64,000 nt of DNA, taken from NCBI GenBank assembly GCA_035771165.1, contig JAWNZC010000370.1, positions 244,001 to 308,000 on the forward strand. Direction: 5' to 3'. Shown piece by piece: positions 10,691 through 21,990 of this stretch. Every line of letters starts with the position of its first letter. The first letter of the stretch is position 1. The position numbers and the translations under genes were made by a program. This DNA is from Paragorgia papillata. Taxonomy: Eukaryota > Cnidaria > Anthozoa > Scleralcyonacea > Coralliidae. Under the pieces are notes generated by a model, which ran no database searches, was not told where the DNA came from, and worked only from the letters and a program-made list of their open reading frames with translations.

Positions 10691-11576
10691 GGTGGATAAT
10701 AACTAATATGTAACCTAATCACATTGTGTTGATAGAATTAGAATCAAGGGTGCTGACAATTTTGTCAACATAAAGATCTGGTGGTGGGTGGCAGTGCCCA
10801 TGCAGTAGATAACCAATAATCAATAGACTTGGTAGTGATTTTCTGTATTTTGCCTCAACGGACGACATATTTGCAGGAGTCGATCACTGACGGACAAATT
10901 ACGTCTCAATGGACGAGTTGAATGAGAATTGACGAGCAATAGTATTGATAAATAAAATATGAGGAAACCTAAACATTGACGAAATACAAGAATTACAAAC
11001 GCTATATGACCGACAATATCGAAGAATACATGTAGATCGAAGCAAGCTTGCTCAGCCATAAATGAGCACAGAATAGTGCTAAAAAATGAATATACTGCAC
11101 TGTTTATAAGTCCAGACAAACTATTGTACTGTTTCTTGTCCTCTGTCTTTGCAAGTTGTGAGTTGTCCGTCTCAGATTCTTGTTCCAAAATTGCGTTAAA
11201 CCTCGGCGTCTGTGCATTTATATTAATGTAGATGCATATGAGCGTATTTTCGATCAAAACAGAACTTCTAGGCCAATTTACTGATTGGTGACTAAAGCAC
11301 ATCAACATCAAAGAAATACTTCTTGCATTTGAGCAAAGAAAACCAGTTTCGCAAAGCAGTTTTGCATATAAGTAGCTTGGCGAGAGGTACGAGCACAGAA
11401 AACTTTAAAATGAAAATGAATGAGTCATCACTCAAAATTGCTGCAAAATTCTTGCAAAGCCTGACGGGGAGGTATGAGTCATAATCGCAAAATCGTGACT
11501 ACCAAAAAAAAAACAGAATTCGAAACGGCCAACATATTAAGACTCGTTCTACCACAGGTAGCCCGAGTAATAATAT
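10691..11576. other. Intergenic, weak hydrophobic open frame, no confident gene
   Basis: A minus-strand frame (11311-10820, 163 codons) encodes hydrophobic runs (HIAFVILVFRQCLGFLIFYL) but matches nothing I know. Near 11455-11485 the sequence CAAAGCCTGACGGG-AGGTATGAG closely matches 7688-7722, in both cases followed by an ATAATCGC and AAAATCG tract, so a short dispersed repeat is present at both sites. Confidence 0.35.
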
Positions 11577-11662
11577 GTATTAGCTATTAAACCTCCCGCG
11601 CGATGACTAGGGTCATTTAGTAACATTTTACCCGAGCGGAAGGTTTAATAGCTAATGCGCCG
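11577..11662. repeat. Hairpin repeat
   Basis: TTAGCTATTAAACCT near 11580 is inverted as AGGTTTAATAGCTAA near 11640, with a GC-rich loop of about 45 bp. No coding content; probably a short foldback element. Confidence 0.55.
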
Positions 11663-12575
11663 AAATTTCATGGTATTTTGTAATATCATGAAAATGTGCG
11701 AGTATGAATGTCACTGAGCATGAGCAGAACTACTGAGAGAGTCTCACATTATGTAAAAGTGTACGTCCCTGTCAAAACAAAGAAAACGCAGACGATTTTA
11801 CTTGTCAAGGGGAAACACTCGGACCTGAAGTTTGGAAGTTTACATCGAAAATCCTTATATTTGATTTGTTTTTGCATCAGTTTATGTCCTGTGATATAAA
11901 CCTCTTGCTGTGAGCCAATGAAAATCTTCCTTCAAACCAATTTAACCAATTGCAAAACGAGCTCGAAATGTTCAAAATATGACAAAATTTAAAGTGACAT
12001 ACTAGTTCCAGAACAAACAAAGCAGCCACAAAACAAGTTATCAGTGGTACGATGGTTAAAGTATTTATTAATATTCATTTAAACAACGAAAAGTAAACAA
12101 ATTGCATCTTAAACTTTGTTGGATGCAGAGGAATTTTTGCGAGTAAAACTTTAGACGTAAATGGTATGTTAAAAGAATGTTAAACAACAACGTGTGGTTA
12201 ATTTGTTGGAATTAAGTTGTCAAATTTATACTATTATTTAATAGATAATTACTGAGGCCAGCGGGCTGTATTTAAACTGCGATATATTCAATAATGCCGT
12301 TTGGCCGAAGTGATTATTTATTATAATTACTGACCCCTATCATAGTTTCTCTTCGGTAAAATCAATTAAATATCAAATGTCATCAATAAAATTATTAAAG
12401 AAACGCCGATTTTAGACCTTTGTAAACGAGAAACGAAAGGCTTGTAAACGTGCTGGCTGCAAAATTAAAAATATTGCAGTGTGCTGACTGCAATATTAAA
12501 AATATTGCAGTGTGCTTGCTGAAATCGTTGATATAATGCAGACAGAACAATGGAATTTGATAAGGTCAGTAATTA
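11663..12575. other. Intergenic, no gene recognised
   Basis: AT-rich. The word TAATTACTGA recurs near 12246 and 12320 and inverted near 12565, possibly marking a small decayed MITE at about 12240-12580. A short tandem of ATTAAAAATATTGCAGTGTGCT lies near 12465-12515. Nothing supports a gene. Confidence 0.4.
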
Positions 12576-12579
12576 TTAA

Positions 12580-12839
12580 CTAATAATCTTTGAGTTCAAA
12601 AGAACTCCTTCGTAGCACAATCAGTCTATTCGTTGGCCAAGCATAAAATCCACCGACGTCCACATTGGCATCATCAAACGGGCTTGGAAGGGGCACGCGC
12701 ATGTTGGTCATTAAACTTCTTACTTCAACGACAACGTGACCATCAGGTACAACGTGGCCATGAAGAGTTCTTGTAGATTTGACAACTCCAATGCCTCTGA
12801 CAGTTTTGTTGTCTCCATCCGAAAGACCAAACTCTGTGC
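12580..12839 (-). CDS. Putative terminal exon of an uncharacterised spliced gene
   Basis: Preceded on the minus strand by an acceptor (TTAATTGTAG) and open for 260 bp to a TAA stop. The peptide contains VVEVRSLM, MRVPLPSP and a GGFYAWPTN block. This pattern (Val/Glu followed by a Leu-Pro turn and a W-P motif) resembles the C-terminal tail domain (DUF8039-like) of some transposon-encoded proteins, but I am not sure. It may join the exons at 13823-14259 and 14467. Confidence 0.45.
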
Positions 12840-13200
12840 CTACAATTAATTTGTAAAATATACGAACATTATGCAAACTGCTTTGTATGCTGAAAAGGGC
12901 TTTCTGTTTTTTCATTCATTCTCAAAGACCGTGACGTGTTTTGATATCGAGGTAGCAAACAACAAAAAATTGAAGCAACTTTAACTCTGATTTTCTCTTT
13001 AAATACTCATCATTCGATTGAGAAACTATACCAAGCACTACAAATTGTGGTTTACCACGGTATCAAATCATCTAAAACGGTTAAAATGTTCGGCTATCAC
13101 CTCTTTTTTCAACTTACTTCTCTTTGTTTTGATACCATAGCAATTACGCTTACTCGTGTTTGATTTCAGAATGAGAAATTTGGTAAAAGAAGAGGGATAA

Positions 13201-13460
13201 TGTAATGTGTTTAAATGTAATGTAACGTAACGTAACGTAATGCAACGCAACGTAATGTAATGTAATGTAATGTAATTTTTTAGAGATAGAAAACATTTTT
13301 ACGTGTTTCCATACAGTTACAGAAACACGAGCGGAAGTTGGGAAAACGAGAAATTGTAGTGGGAACACGAGCCAAGTGTTTGAACAAACTTTCACTCGTG
13401 TTTCTATAAATGTATGGAAACACGGAAAATGTTTTCTATTTCTTAAATTACATTACATTA
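13201..13460. repeat. TGTAA pentamer array plus foldback element
   Basis: 13201-13275 is an array of TGTAA/CGTAA pentamers. From there a foldback runs to about 13460: AGAAAACATTTTTACGTGTTTCC on the left is inverted as GGAAACACGGAAAATGTTTTCT on the right, flanked by TAATGTAATG and CATTACATTA. Inner arms (ACAGAAACACGAG / CTCGTGTTTCTAT) also match. Probably a MITE whose ends grew into pentamer satellite DNA. Confidence 0.6.
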
Positions 13461-13499
13461 CATCACATAAATACACTTATGCACAATATTACAGTCGCT

Positions 13500-13698
13500 T
13501 GCGCATGCACATAGGTGGAAACACTGCCTGTCAAAACATCTACTATGTCAACGTCAAACATAAAAGTTTCCCTTGGAAACATATTATGAGGGAATATCGC
13601 ATCTTTCCAATCCCACGGTGTCAATTTCAAAACGGTTAACTTTGGAAAAAGTTTTGAACATGTTTTGACTGGCGGTGTTTCCACTTAGGTGCAAACGA
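13500..13698. mobile_element. Foldback MITE, about 40-bp arms
   Basis: TGCACATAGGTGGAAACACT on the left pairs with the inverse of AGTGGAAACACCGCCAGTCA on the right (13660-13698). The interior is about 120 bp with no reading frame of note. It lies in a presumed intron of the minus-strand gene at 12580-14590. Confidence 0.55.
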
Positions 13699-13822
13699 CA
13701 GTATGCAGTATGCACAACGCATTGTGTCCGACGTAAGTGCTATGATGCGCAAACAATGCATGCATGCATGCATGTATAAGCCGTAAGATACCACCGATTG
13801 TGCACTGAAAACTGTAACTTAC

Positions 13823-14259
13823 CCTCACGTACTTCGACTCTCGTCTTAGCAATGTTACTGGACGATTGTTCAGATGTGCGGGATGAGGACGTGAACGGCG
13901 TTGATGCAGATTTAGTCGTTGCAATAGATGTTAAGGGATTAGATGAAGCAGGTGTGGGTTCGACAGACGATTGTTCTTGGTTATTTGAAAAGGTGGACAT
14001 TTCAATTTGGTTAGTGGAGACGAAGCTTGAGTCGGTGTTGTTTGACGTAATAGAGGTTGATGTGATGGCGTTGATGAAACAGATGTCACAGGATTAGGAG
14101 AAGCTAGTGTAAGTTCGTCAGACGGTTGTTCTTGGTCGGTCGAAATGGTAGATGAGTTAGTTTGATTAGTGGAGTTTGTGTTGTTTTGCGAAAGTGTTTC
14201 AGAAGTTGGGTTAGTTATATTACTGAAAACATTACATTCCTCCGAATCCGTTTGAAAAT
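13823..14259 (-). CDS. Putative Ser/Thr-rich internal exon
   Basis: Bounded on the minus strand by an acceptor with a good pyrimidine tract (TTCTTGTTCTCTATTAATAG) and a donor (GAGGGTAAGT). It encodes a low-complexity Ser/Thr/Asn/Gln-rich linker with two related units (TDQEQPSDELTLASPNP and NNQEQSSVEPTPASSNP), so it arose in part by internal duplication. The two units are in different frames, implying a frameshift near 14055. Function unknown; such linkers are common between domains in transcription-factor-like or transposon proteins. Confidence 0.5.
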
Positions 14260-14340
14260 CTATTAATAGAGAACAAGAAAAAAATGTTGCTAATACCTAA
14301 ATACCATGGAGAAGAAGCGTTTCAGTTTGATGAGTTTAGT

Positions 14341-14403
14341 TGCAAATACAACGCAACGCAACGCAACGCACCGCACCGCACCGCACCGCACCGCACCACA
14401 CCA
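14341..14403. repeat. Pentamer microsatellite (CGCAA / CGCAC)n
   Basis: Tandem pentamers change step by step from AACGC to ACCGC to ACCAC across about 60 bp, the trace of a microsatellite that expanded while mutating. It lies within the putative intron between 14259 and 14467. Confidence 0.8.
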
Positions 14404-14466
14404 CACTATACTAAAATTAACAATCATGCTGAAATAATTGTCTACTTCATCCATGCAATTACTTAC

Positions 14467-14590
14467 AGGTGGCAAAGCTTGAAAATCTTTGCGTTAGAAT
14501 TCGTCGATGCTTGCACAGTAATCTTACGATGTTAGAGGGTGTAGTAGTCGTTGGAGAGGATACTTGAAGTTTACTAGCAGCATAACTATT
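14467..14590 (-). CDS. Putative upstream exon of the same spliced gene
   Basis: On the minus strand an open stretch ends at a strong donor (GCCACCT then GTAAGTAAT). The encoded peptide includes KLQVSSPTTTTPSN and RLLCKHRRILTQRFSS, Ser/Thr-rich then basic, matching the low-complexity style of the next exon. The 5' limit is not defined. Support is splice-site quality and compositional continuity only. Confidence 0.35.
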
Positions 14591-14800
14591 AAGCAGGTAG
14601 ATCGTTCAATAATCGAGAATATTCTTTTCCCACAAACTACTACCGTTACACTTAATGTAGTGGAGAACACTTGGTAAATGGGAAGGTGTAGTAACCTTAA
14701 TCGTTTCTTATATCCCTCTTGAATTTATACCTTGGGTTTTTGAAAATTTTAAGCAGCACACATATTGCATTAAATAACCTTTAGTTAGAAGAGGCTAATA

Positions 14801-16931
14801 GACGGCCGGCCAAACTCGAGAAAAGTATCCCCAAAACACCGTTCATGGCATTTTTTGTTACAAGCAGGCAACCAACGCTACACATTGGATAGTGTTTACT
14901 TTGAAGGTGAGGAGTGTTGGTATCCGTCCGTAATTTTGGATGTATATTCTAAAATTTGAAGGTTTTTAAAGGCACATTGGGATGAATGGGATTTCTGTGG
15001 AGTGCCGCCTTTTACGTTAGTGTTTTAGTTTGATTGGCTGACTATCCAATTAACATGCGTAAAGTTCGGGTTACCTTAATTCGCATAACTCACAATGGTA
15101 AACAAAGAAAAAACATGACATGAATACACCTAAATATTACACTTGTTAAAAAAGCTATATCTAGGCAAATTTGCCAAGATTGATAAATTTATGAGAGCTG
15201 GCTACAGAAAGATCTCATATTCATAAGTTACTTTGTTTAGTTTGATAACTTGCAGATACCGGAGAGGTATGTCTTGTTATAAAGCTTACCTTTTTAGTGC
15301 AAAGTTTCACTTTGCAGTATTGTGATGAGTGGCGAAAATTCACACGATACAGCGTGTAAACTTTCCGGGGGGGTAAACTTACCAGGTTTAACGACATACA
15401 TATACTTGTCGTAGTTGAAATTGAAAACCAGTGCAAATATGAAACACTAGTATCAGTCTTTCATATACAACAAATATTTATGTCGCTTAAAGCTCGTAAG
15501 TCCTAAAGAGCGATAACAGACAGGTTTGTATGTTATCTATGATTCTATGAGTATTTCTTGAAAGACGTAAAATCCTATATCGAATGAAAGAATGTTCCCC
15601 CCGGAATATATTAGAATTAGAATAGCACTACGCACGCGTGGTTTTGTTTGCAACGGGCGAATACAATAATGGCGGAGAAACGCAAAGGAGCGATCAATTT
15701 TCTTCTCGAAACAACGACTTTCTAGGCTTAGCTGCATGGCTAATTAAATGTGGTCTGGACGAAAGGATTTATTGTCTGCCTGGCGGAAAGTGCGAATAAA
15801 TATTAAAAGCTTTCTATTCAACTTTAATATGGTTTGGCATGTTGACGATGTTGTGAAGTCGGTTTGTAGAGTGTTGTTGGTTCGTGTCTGTTATATTTTA
15901 CACGAGTGGCGCTCGAGCAGTTTTGCACGTCAGCTCAATAACAAATTCTGTATACTGGAGATTGTAGACTGTCTTCGCATTTTGATTTGGCGTTCAATAA
16001 GCAACTGTACGAAGAACCCTGGCCATATATTAAACATGAATGTTTAAGTTCTACATGTATCTGTACCTGCGTGAACTTTTTTAGCGCGTGATTAGGCAGA
16101 CGATTCGCAAGTCTACATAACGTGAAGCTAGCAACATAATCATCACACGATCGTTATTTGTAAAGGCAACAAAAACGTCTTTCCATCCACTTGGCAGATC
16201 AATTTTGATCTGGATCGCCTGGACGTCACACAAGAGAAAATGACTCTTTAAGAATCCCTCGAGATTCTATTTTGGCTTGTTTGTCTGAGTTTTGGCTTGT
16301 ATTATTTTATTATTGGGCTTTGCTTTAGAAAATGGGCTGGCAGGTTGCGGGGGTGGCAGCTCTGTCCTTACAGGTGGCAAAAATCGTTATTATCTTTGAC
16401 TAGAAACTTTGCACTATCCTTGGGATCTAGTTGTACTACCGTAGTGTTATTCATCACATCCTCAGGCCTAAAACTTAGTGCTTCAACAGAAATCTATTGT
16501 AATACACAGATGGCAACCGGCCTAGTCATCTTTGTTTATGTTTAAGCTACACATCTGTGGTGGTCACCTGCTTGTAACACAAAGTTGACTGCTTATTGTG
16601 GCTTTTCTTCGAAGTGTCATATTTACGACATGTTTCTTGTTTGTTGATCATTGAGTTATGCGAATTAGGTTAATCAGAAATTTACGCATGTTAATTGGAT
16701 AATCAGCCAATCAAAATAAAACACTAACACAGAAAGCTGCACACCACATAAATTCCATTCATCCCAATGCGTTTTTAAAAACCTTCAAATTTTAGTATAT
16801 ACATCCAAAATTACGGATGGCAACACTCCTCACCTTCAAAGAAAACACTATTCAATGCGATTTAGCGTGGTTGCCTGCTTGTAACGAAAAATGTCATCAA
16901 CGGTTAGTTTTTGCATCCTTGGCCGGTCGTC
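14801..16931. mobile_element. 2.1-kb DNA transposon with about 300-bp inverted terminal repeats
   Basis: The left arm 14801-15105 and right arm 16635-16931 are inverted copies over about 300 bp (shared words: GTTACAAGCAGGCAACCA, CTTTGAAGGTGAGGAGTGTT, TTTTGGATGTATAT, GATTGGCTGA, CCAATTAACATGCGTAAA), with scattered substitutions. Ends begin GACGGCCGGCCAA / GACGACCGGCCAA. Long TIRs of this kind are typical of Mutator-like or foldback elements. The 1.5-kb interior has only short frames and no transposase I recognise, so it is non-autonomous and may carry captured DNA. No target duplication is evident. Confidence 0.8.
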
Positions 16932-17763
16932 AACAGTGGTTATAAGGCTGTTAAAAACATAATGAAACATATTTTAAAAAGAGAATCAATAAAGATTTAG
17001 GCTTTTGTTTGTTTGGCGCTAAAACTTATAATAAATAATACCCTTTACAGTACTTTTTACAAACTTTTCAAAAAGGCTTGTAACCAAATTTTTGCCGGTC
17101 TTTTATCCCATGTCCCAAGAATTCGCGAGCAGCTCCTGGGGTTCCATAGCAGTCAAAATACCGCCTTTTGCCAGGGACATGGTACAATACGACCACATCA
17201 TATCCATGATGCTCATGGAGAATATCTGCCTATTTGTAAAAACGAAGTTTAAAAAAGACAATCAAGTTTTTGTGAACGAGATTTTGTGAAACAGAAACTA
17301 TGTAATAGTAGTCATTGTTCATTAAAGCAAAAGGTGATGAATCATTGCGAATTTTGATAACAAAAGAGATTTCCGATTTCCAGGGGAGCCCTTACCAGAA
17401 TATAACCCCATATCAGAGTGAAGTTCTTGAAATGCGAGTAATTCATATCCAAAAGGCAAAATTCTTGGAAAAATTGCCACTATACAAATACAGCAGGAAT
17501 GTCACAACACAAGCAATGCCACAAGAACCATTGTGGCCAACAAAGGGTCAGAACACTCACTAGAATACAGCCACAGTCATCACAGTGCTAATTAACCCCT
17601 GGCTGGATAACAAACACTCACAATTCATAGCTTGAGATATTAATTTGACAATATACTATCAGATTGATAATAAATTTAGTCACATGTAATACTGTGAGCT
17701 AAAATGGTGATGCAAGGCACTTAAAATGTAGAAAATATTGTTACAGCAAAGCTTTCACATTAC
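16932..17763. other. Intergenic, no confident gene
   Basis: Several short plus-strand frames (17013-17563) overlap one another without domain signatures or splice logic. One segment (CCCATGTCCCAAGAATTCGC) looks as if it could be a gene remnant, but nothing is recognisable. Confidence 0.35.
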
Positions 17764-17931
17764 CTGATAACGAAGCTTCTGTTTTTGCTGAGTGACATTT
17801 GTTTTTCCTTTTATTGATATCTCCTCCCAGTACTGTTTATCACTTTTCCTTTTTCCAAAAACCACTCCACACTCTTTGTTTTTGCATCTCTTGCACCCAA
17901 CAGGTTGGTTAAGCCCACAGTTTTCACATTT
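17764..17931 (-). CDS. Zinc-ribbon exon, putative host or transposon gene
   Basis: A clean internal exon on the minus strand: acceptor TATTTATAG, 56 codons open throughout, donor TATCAG then GTAATG. It encodes six cysteines in a compact zinc-binding pattern (KCENCG, GCKRCKNKECG) followed by a basic, Gln-rich helix-like tail (VTQQKQKLRYQ). Both splice sites, exact multiple-of-three length and Cys spacing support a real exon. Its partners are not certain; the minus-strand exons at 14467, 13823 and 12580 lie downstream in the right order, separated by the 2.1-kb transposon. Confidence 0.55.
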
Positions 17932-19059
17932 CTATAAATATAGTATATATACTACTTACTGGTATTAAACAAAATTAAAAATTAAAACCTGTACAAATTC
18001 CATGACTATGAGAGGAAACAATGGGTACTGAATTGTGTTCATGTATCCATCAAGCAGTTGGCTTAGGAACTGACATTTTGGCTTTCTTAAATATGCAACA
18101 TTTGGGAATGCTGGCAAGCAGTACTTGTGCACTTAAACAATTTAATGGGGCTGCATGGTCTTGTTCACCAATGACTATCAAGCCAGAAAGTGAAAAACCA
18201 TCCATAGTTCAAAGAAGAACTACTCATGCAGAAACCTGACAGTGGAAAACATAAATTTGATTGACTGTCTGCAAATATGCAGATCTGTGAAAATCACCTA
18301 CATGACAAAACAAAATTAATCAGTTGCCTGTTGCACCAATTGCATTGCAAAGTGTAATATCTTACATCTTGCAACTGCAATCAGGCATCATCAGGAGACA
18401 ATTAAGTCTCACAAATAACACGACTGTAATTTTGTCACCTTTTCCCAAAAATTGAATATCAATGACATGTATAAAATAAGTGTGTGACCAAGCATTTTAT
18501 TTATTAATTTCTTCTTGGCCCATGAAGGGGCAAACTTGGGCGCACTTTAACGTTTTATGCTGGCTAATGTTAGATGATTTTATTCAGCTAAGTGATGAGC
18601 CCTGATGCACCATTGCCCCTTGACGGGTTAACCAAGATTACAGACACTTTTGTAAATATTTCATCAAATGTCAACAAATTTCAACCAAAATTTAGCAGAC
18701 ACTGACATATATGTTATTTACCGGTTGGGAGGTCCATACTAGAAAAACATTTGCCCGAGGTCTTAAAAATTGAGACTGACCGAGGGCAAATATTTTCTGC
18801 ACAGACCAACCAAAGCATATATCTATTTTTTTATTAATCATACAATTTATAATTTACATAATTGAATTAAGTAGTGTATGACCCAGATGGTTTGTTGGTA
18901 CGAATATAGGGGACAAAGGGTGACATACATGAATATGTGTGATAGCATTTGCCAAAGTGTCACCTGTCATTTTTCATCTGACATTGTTTTGCCTTATGCC
19001 GCCATGTTAGATATACTGTATCTAAACTTCTAGAAAATATTTTGCAAAATATCCTTTTA
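17932..19059. other. Intergenic; contains a short hairpin repeat near 18525-18630
   Basis: Mostly unremarkable AT-rich DNA. At 18525-18630 there is a roughly 100-bp repeat with the core GCTGGCTAATGTTAGATGATTTTATT and flanks ending GGGTTAACC, related in inverted orientation to copies near 25640-25735, 43755-43815 and 55915-55985. A pyrimidine/purine-mixed region near 18720-18800 has GAGG/CCTC symmetry. No gene seen. Confidence 0.45.
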
Positions 19060-19819
19060 GTTTAACGTGGTGGTTTCGGTGCGGTATACCGCACAACGTT
19101 TTCCAATATGCTAGTGGTGGTTAAAAGATTACATGCAAGAGATGAGGAGTCCACCAAAGAATTTTTGAAAGAAGCGAAATTAATGGTATCGCTCAAACAC
19201 GAGAACATCGTAAGGTTAAAAGCAATCTGTACGAAGCCAAACGCAATGATGCTGGAGTTCGTGAACTTTGACTTTAGACCTTTTGGAGATGAGACACAAG
19301 TCAACAACCTTTCGGATTTCCTGATGCACGTGGACGAGACAAACGACTGCGAAGGATTCACCCACCTAATGCCTGTTATTGCTAAAGATATAGCCAAGGG
19401 TTTGCATTACCTTCATGGTAAAGACATCATTCACAGGGGCATAAAACCTGCGAATGTATTAGTTAGCAACCAACACTATAGCGCCTTAACCGACGAGGAG
19501 GAATTTGGCGAGAATTGGCAGGCAAAACCCATCACGTGCAAGCTGACAGATTTTGGCGAAACCCGATCTCGCGAAATTCAGACAAGAACATTGGTATGTA
19601 CCAAAACTGCTAATGTTGATAGGGGAGCCCAGCTTATATGGCTCCTGAAATATTCCTTCACCACGGTGGAAGCACAGAAGCAATGATCGACGCTTGATAT
19701 TTGGGCATATGGCATGGTATTGTTTAAAGTTTGTAATCCTCACATAAGAAACCCCTATCACCACGATGTCAAACACCGCAACGACAAGTTGAAAGCAATT
19801 CGGACATTGCTTTGGGACT
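19060..19819 (+). pseudogene. Protein kinase domain pseudogene (HRD changed to HRG)
   Basis: Translation from about 19062 gives a glycine loop (RGGFGAVY), the catalytic lysine (LVVVKRL), the alpha-C glutamate (FLKEAKLM), the KHENIVRL strand, the catalytic loop as HRGIKPANVLV, and TDFGETRSR. The catalytic Asp of HRD is Gly here. A frameshift near 19625 moves SPAYMAPEI into another frame, a second break precedes DIWAYGMVLF, and the frame stops at 19819, before the end of a full C-lobe. It is intronless and resembles Tyr/Ser-Thr kinase-like domains of invertebrate expanded families. With the lost Asp and frameshifts it cannot be an active kinase; a retrocopy or transduced fragment is likely. Confidence 0.8.
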
Positions 19820-20622
19820 AACAAAAACAACTCTGCTCTTTGCCAGAGAAGCTTACTGTAAACTCCCTATTCTGGATTGTATTGGCATGTGGGGGTTGGG
19901 CATACTTCTCAGGGCCTACTATGAATTATAAAATGGAAATTACTCCATTTTAAGGAGCTTTTTCTGAAAAATTTTAAATGTTTAAAGTGTATTTTCTTCA
20001 CTTTGACTCATTACTACCCGAGTCAGCTAAAAACAAATATTTAACTTTGTCCAATGCCAGACAATTTTACTCATCAGAGGAAGAATACTCATTCAGTTCA
20101 TGCAGCAATGGGTTAAAATAAAGTTAAACAAAAAGGGAAATACCTTCTGAAAAACTATTAATTAAAAAGGAATGATATAGATTAAACCCCTTGTCCCCGA
20201 CCCTTGTATCAACTATACCCCTCGTATCCACCACTGATGCCCATTGTTTTGAAAAATTTAATATTAATTGTAGGTTTTCTGTTTTTTGTTAAGGTTGTCC
20301 CTGACTAAATGTCCTCGATTATCGGATGAAAGTGATTTTTCAAAAACAGTCGAACACATTAAGGTACAAACAACTCATGCTCTTTTCAATTTTCCATCAT
20401 CGTACAGTATACATATTCATAATTTTCTTTTTAATTATAGACTGTAATTGATTAAACACAACAGCCTTCTGGGACTTCCAACACATCAAGGTACTGTAAG
20501 TTATAATTTCAACATTTAATATCAGAAGAGAAACCAAATACAGTAGTGTAAAGAAGTAGATTCCCTTGCATAATTTAGTCCAGTGCAAATCCAATATGTA
20601 CCGTCATGTAGATGTGCAAGGG
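19820..20622. other. Intergenic, no gene recognised
   Basis: AT-rich sequence with no supported coding region. Short frames at 20397-20594 are not convincing. Confidence 0.5.
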
Positions 20623-21694
20623 CAACCTCATCCCCAGGGCCATTTGTGGGGGCTGGGCCCAGATGGTGACCAAAAACAAAATGGCATGAACAAATTACAA
20701 ATGGCACAGCTGCCAAAAATGCACCATATAATGGTGCATTTCTGACTTGGACCCAGTGTTCACTAGGTTTATCACACCTAGTCAGCCTCAATTTTTTCCC
20801 GAATATTTAGTTCAGCTTGACTGACCCAAACTGAAAACAGTCAAAACATTGACATTTCCAAATACATTTTTGAATTATTAAAATAAATAGACTTTTAATA
20901 AATATCTTTGATTGCTTAGTATTTATCATTTGCTTCATCATTGTGTCAAATTCGCAAGAAACTGGATTACTGTTGTCTGGGGGCCTGGTCCGGCAAGACT
21001 GTAGAGTATGGCAAGTGCACACCGAGATATTTTTTGTCAAATGACATTGCACACTTGAATAATTATTAGTATAGGACAGGGCCTCTTTTAAGGATTTTTC
21101 CGGGTGGGGGGGGCATTCACAAAAAGGGGCTCTTCCAGGGGGACTGGGGGCATGCCCCCCCTGCAAATTTTTGAAATTTAGAGGCTCAGAAATGCCATTT
21201 CCTGTCATAAAATGTCATAAAAACTAGTTAAAATACAACACATTTCTGACTGTTTCACTTTGTGTCAGAACTCATCAGCATGTTCACTTTCAAATATAAC
21301 ATGGAAAATGTTGTGAGGAACTGTGAAAAGATTTTTCGTCACCACATACTGTACCTCTTATCAAAATAAAAACTATTTAACTAATATAAAGATTTATCTA
21401 TATCTTTGTAATAACTGAAACTATTCAACTGACTTGCTGCTTATCCATACACATTTTATCCTGGGGCAAATATAGCTAAAAAGGCCCTGGTATAGGATTT
21501 GGAAATAATGTGATATTATAAATCACGCGAATGAATACCGCGAATGACTATAAAATAGTGTTAAAATCTTCATATTTACCACAAATGTATATTACTGTAT
21601 TTATTTCAATTTGGCAACTTGAGTTATTCAGAGTAGAGTTATAAACGACACAAATGACAAATCTGAGTGCACATTTGCACCGGTCATACTAATT

Positions 21695-21770
21695 ACCGAC
21701 AAAAGCCGACAAAAGTCGACAAAAGCCGACAAAAACCGACCAAAAAACAGACAACTACCGACAAAATTTT
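21695..21770. repeat. Decamer minisatellite (CCGACAAAAG)n
   Basis: Six to seven degenerate units of CCGACAAAAG/CCGACAAAAA in a row inside the 2.0-kb TIR element. No coding role seen. Confidence 0.75.
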
Positions 21771-21845
21771 CTAGCAGTGTGTAGCACACAGACAACATGT
21801 ATTTAATTTGCTCCGAGAACAATCTAAATCTGAATCGCTAATAAT

Positions 21846-21990
21846 CTGACCGTGAATCGCATTCGCTTCTTGAAAAACATTCAAAATGATTTTTATTGAC
21901 CGTGAATTCGCTTCTTGAAAAACATTCAAAGTGATTTTTATTGACTGTGAATTCGCTTCTTGAAAAACATTCAAAACATTCATTTGCACA
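21846..21990. repeat. Tandem repeat of about 54 bp, three copies
   Basis: Three units, each with GTGAATTCGCTTCTTGAAAA then CATTCAAA and a TTTTTATTGAC tail. They create a repeated peptide in an open frame on the minus strand, but the peptide has no recognisable function and the repeat itself explains the open frame. Confidence 0.75.

Noticed and set aside
16008..16034. 2A-like peptide in a plus-strand frame (CTKNPGH)
   Set aside because: The final Pro and the D-x-E part of the 2A consensus are absent; the surrounding frame has no recognisable domain.
21243..21290. Hammerhead-like words (CTGATGA then GAAAC) on the minus strand
   Set aside because: The sequence between them does not form helix II and no helix I or III pairing is visible; chance co-occurrence.
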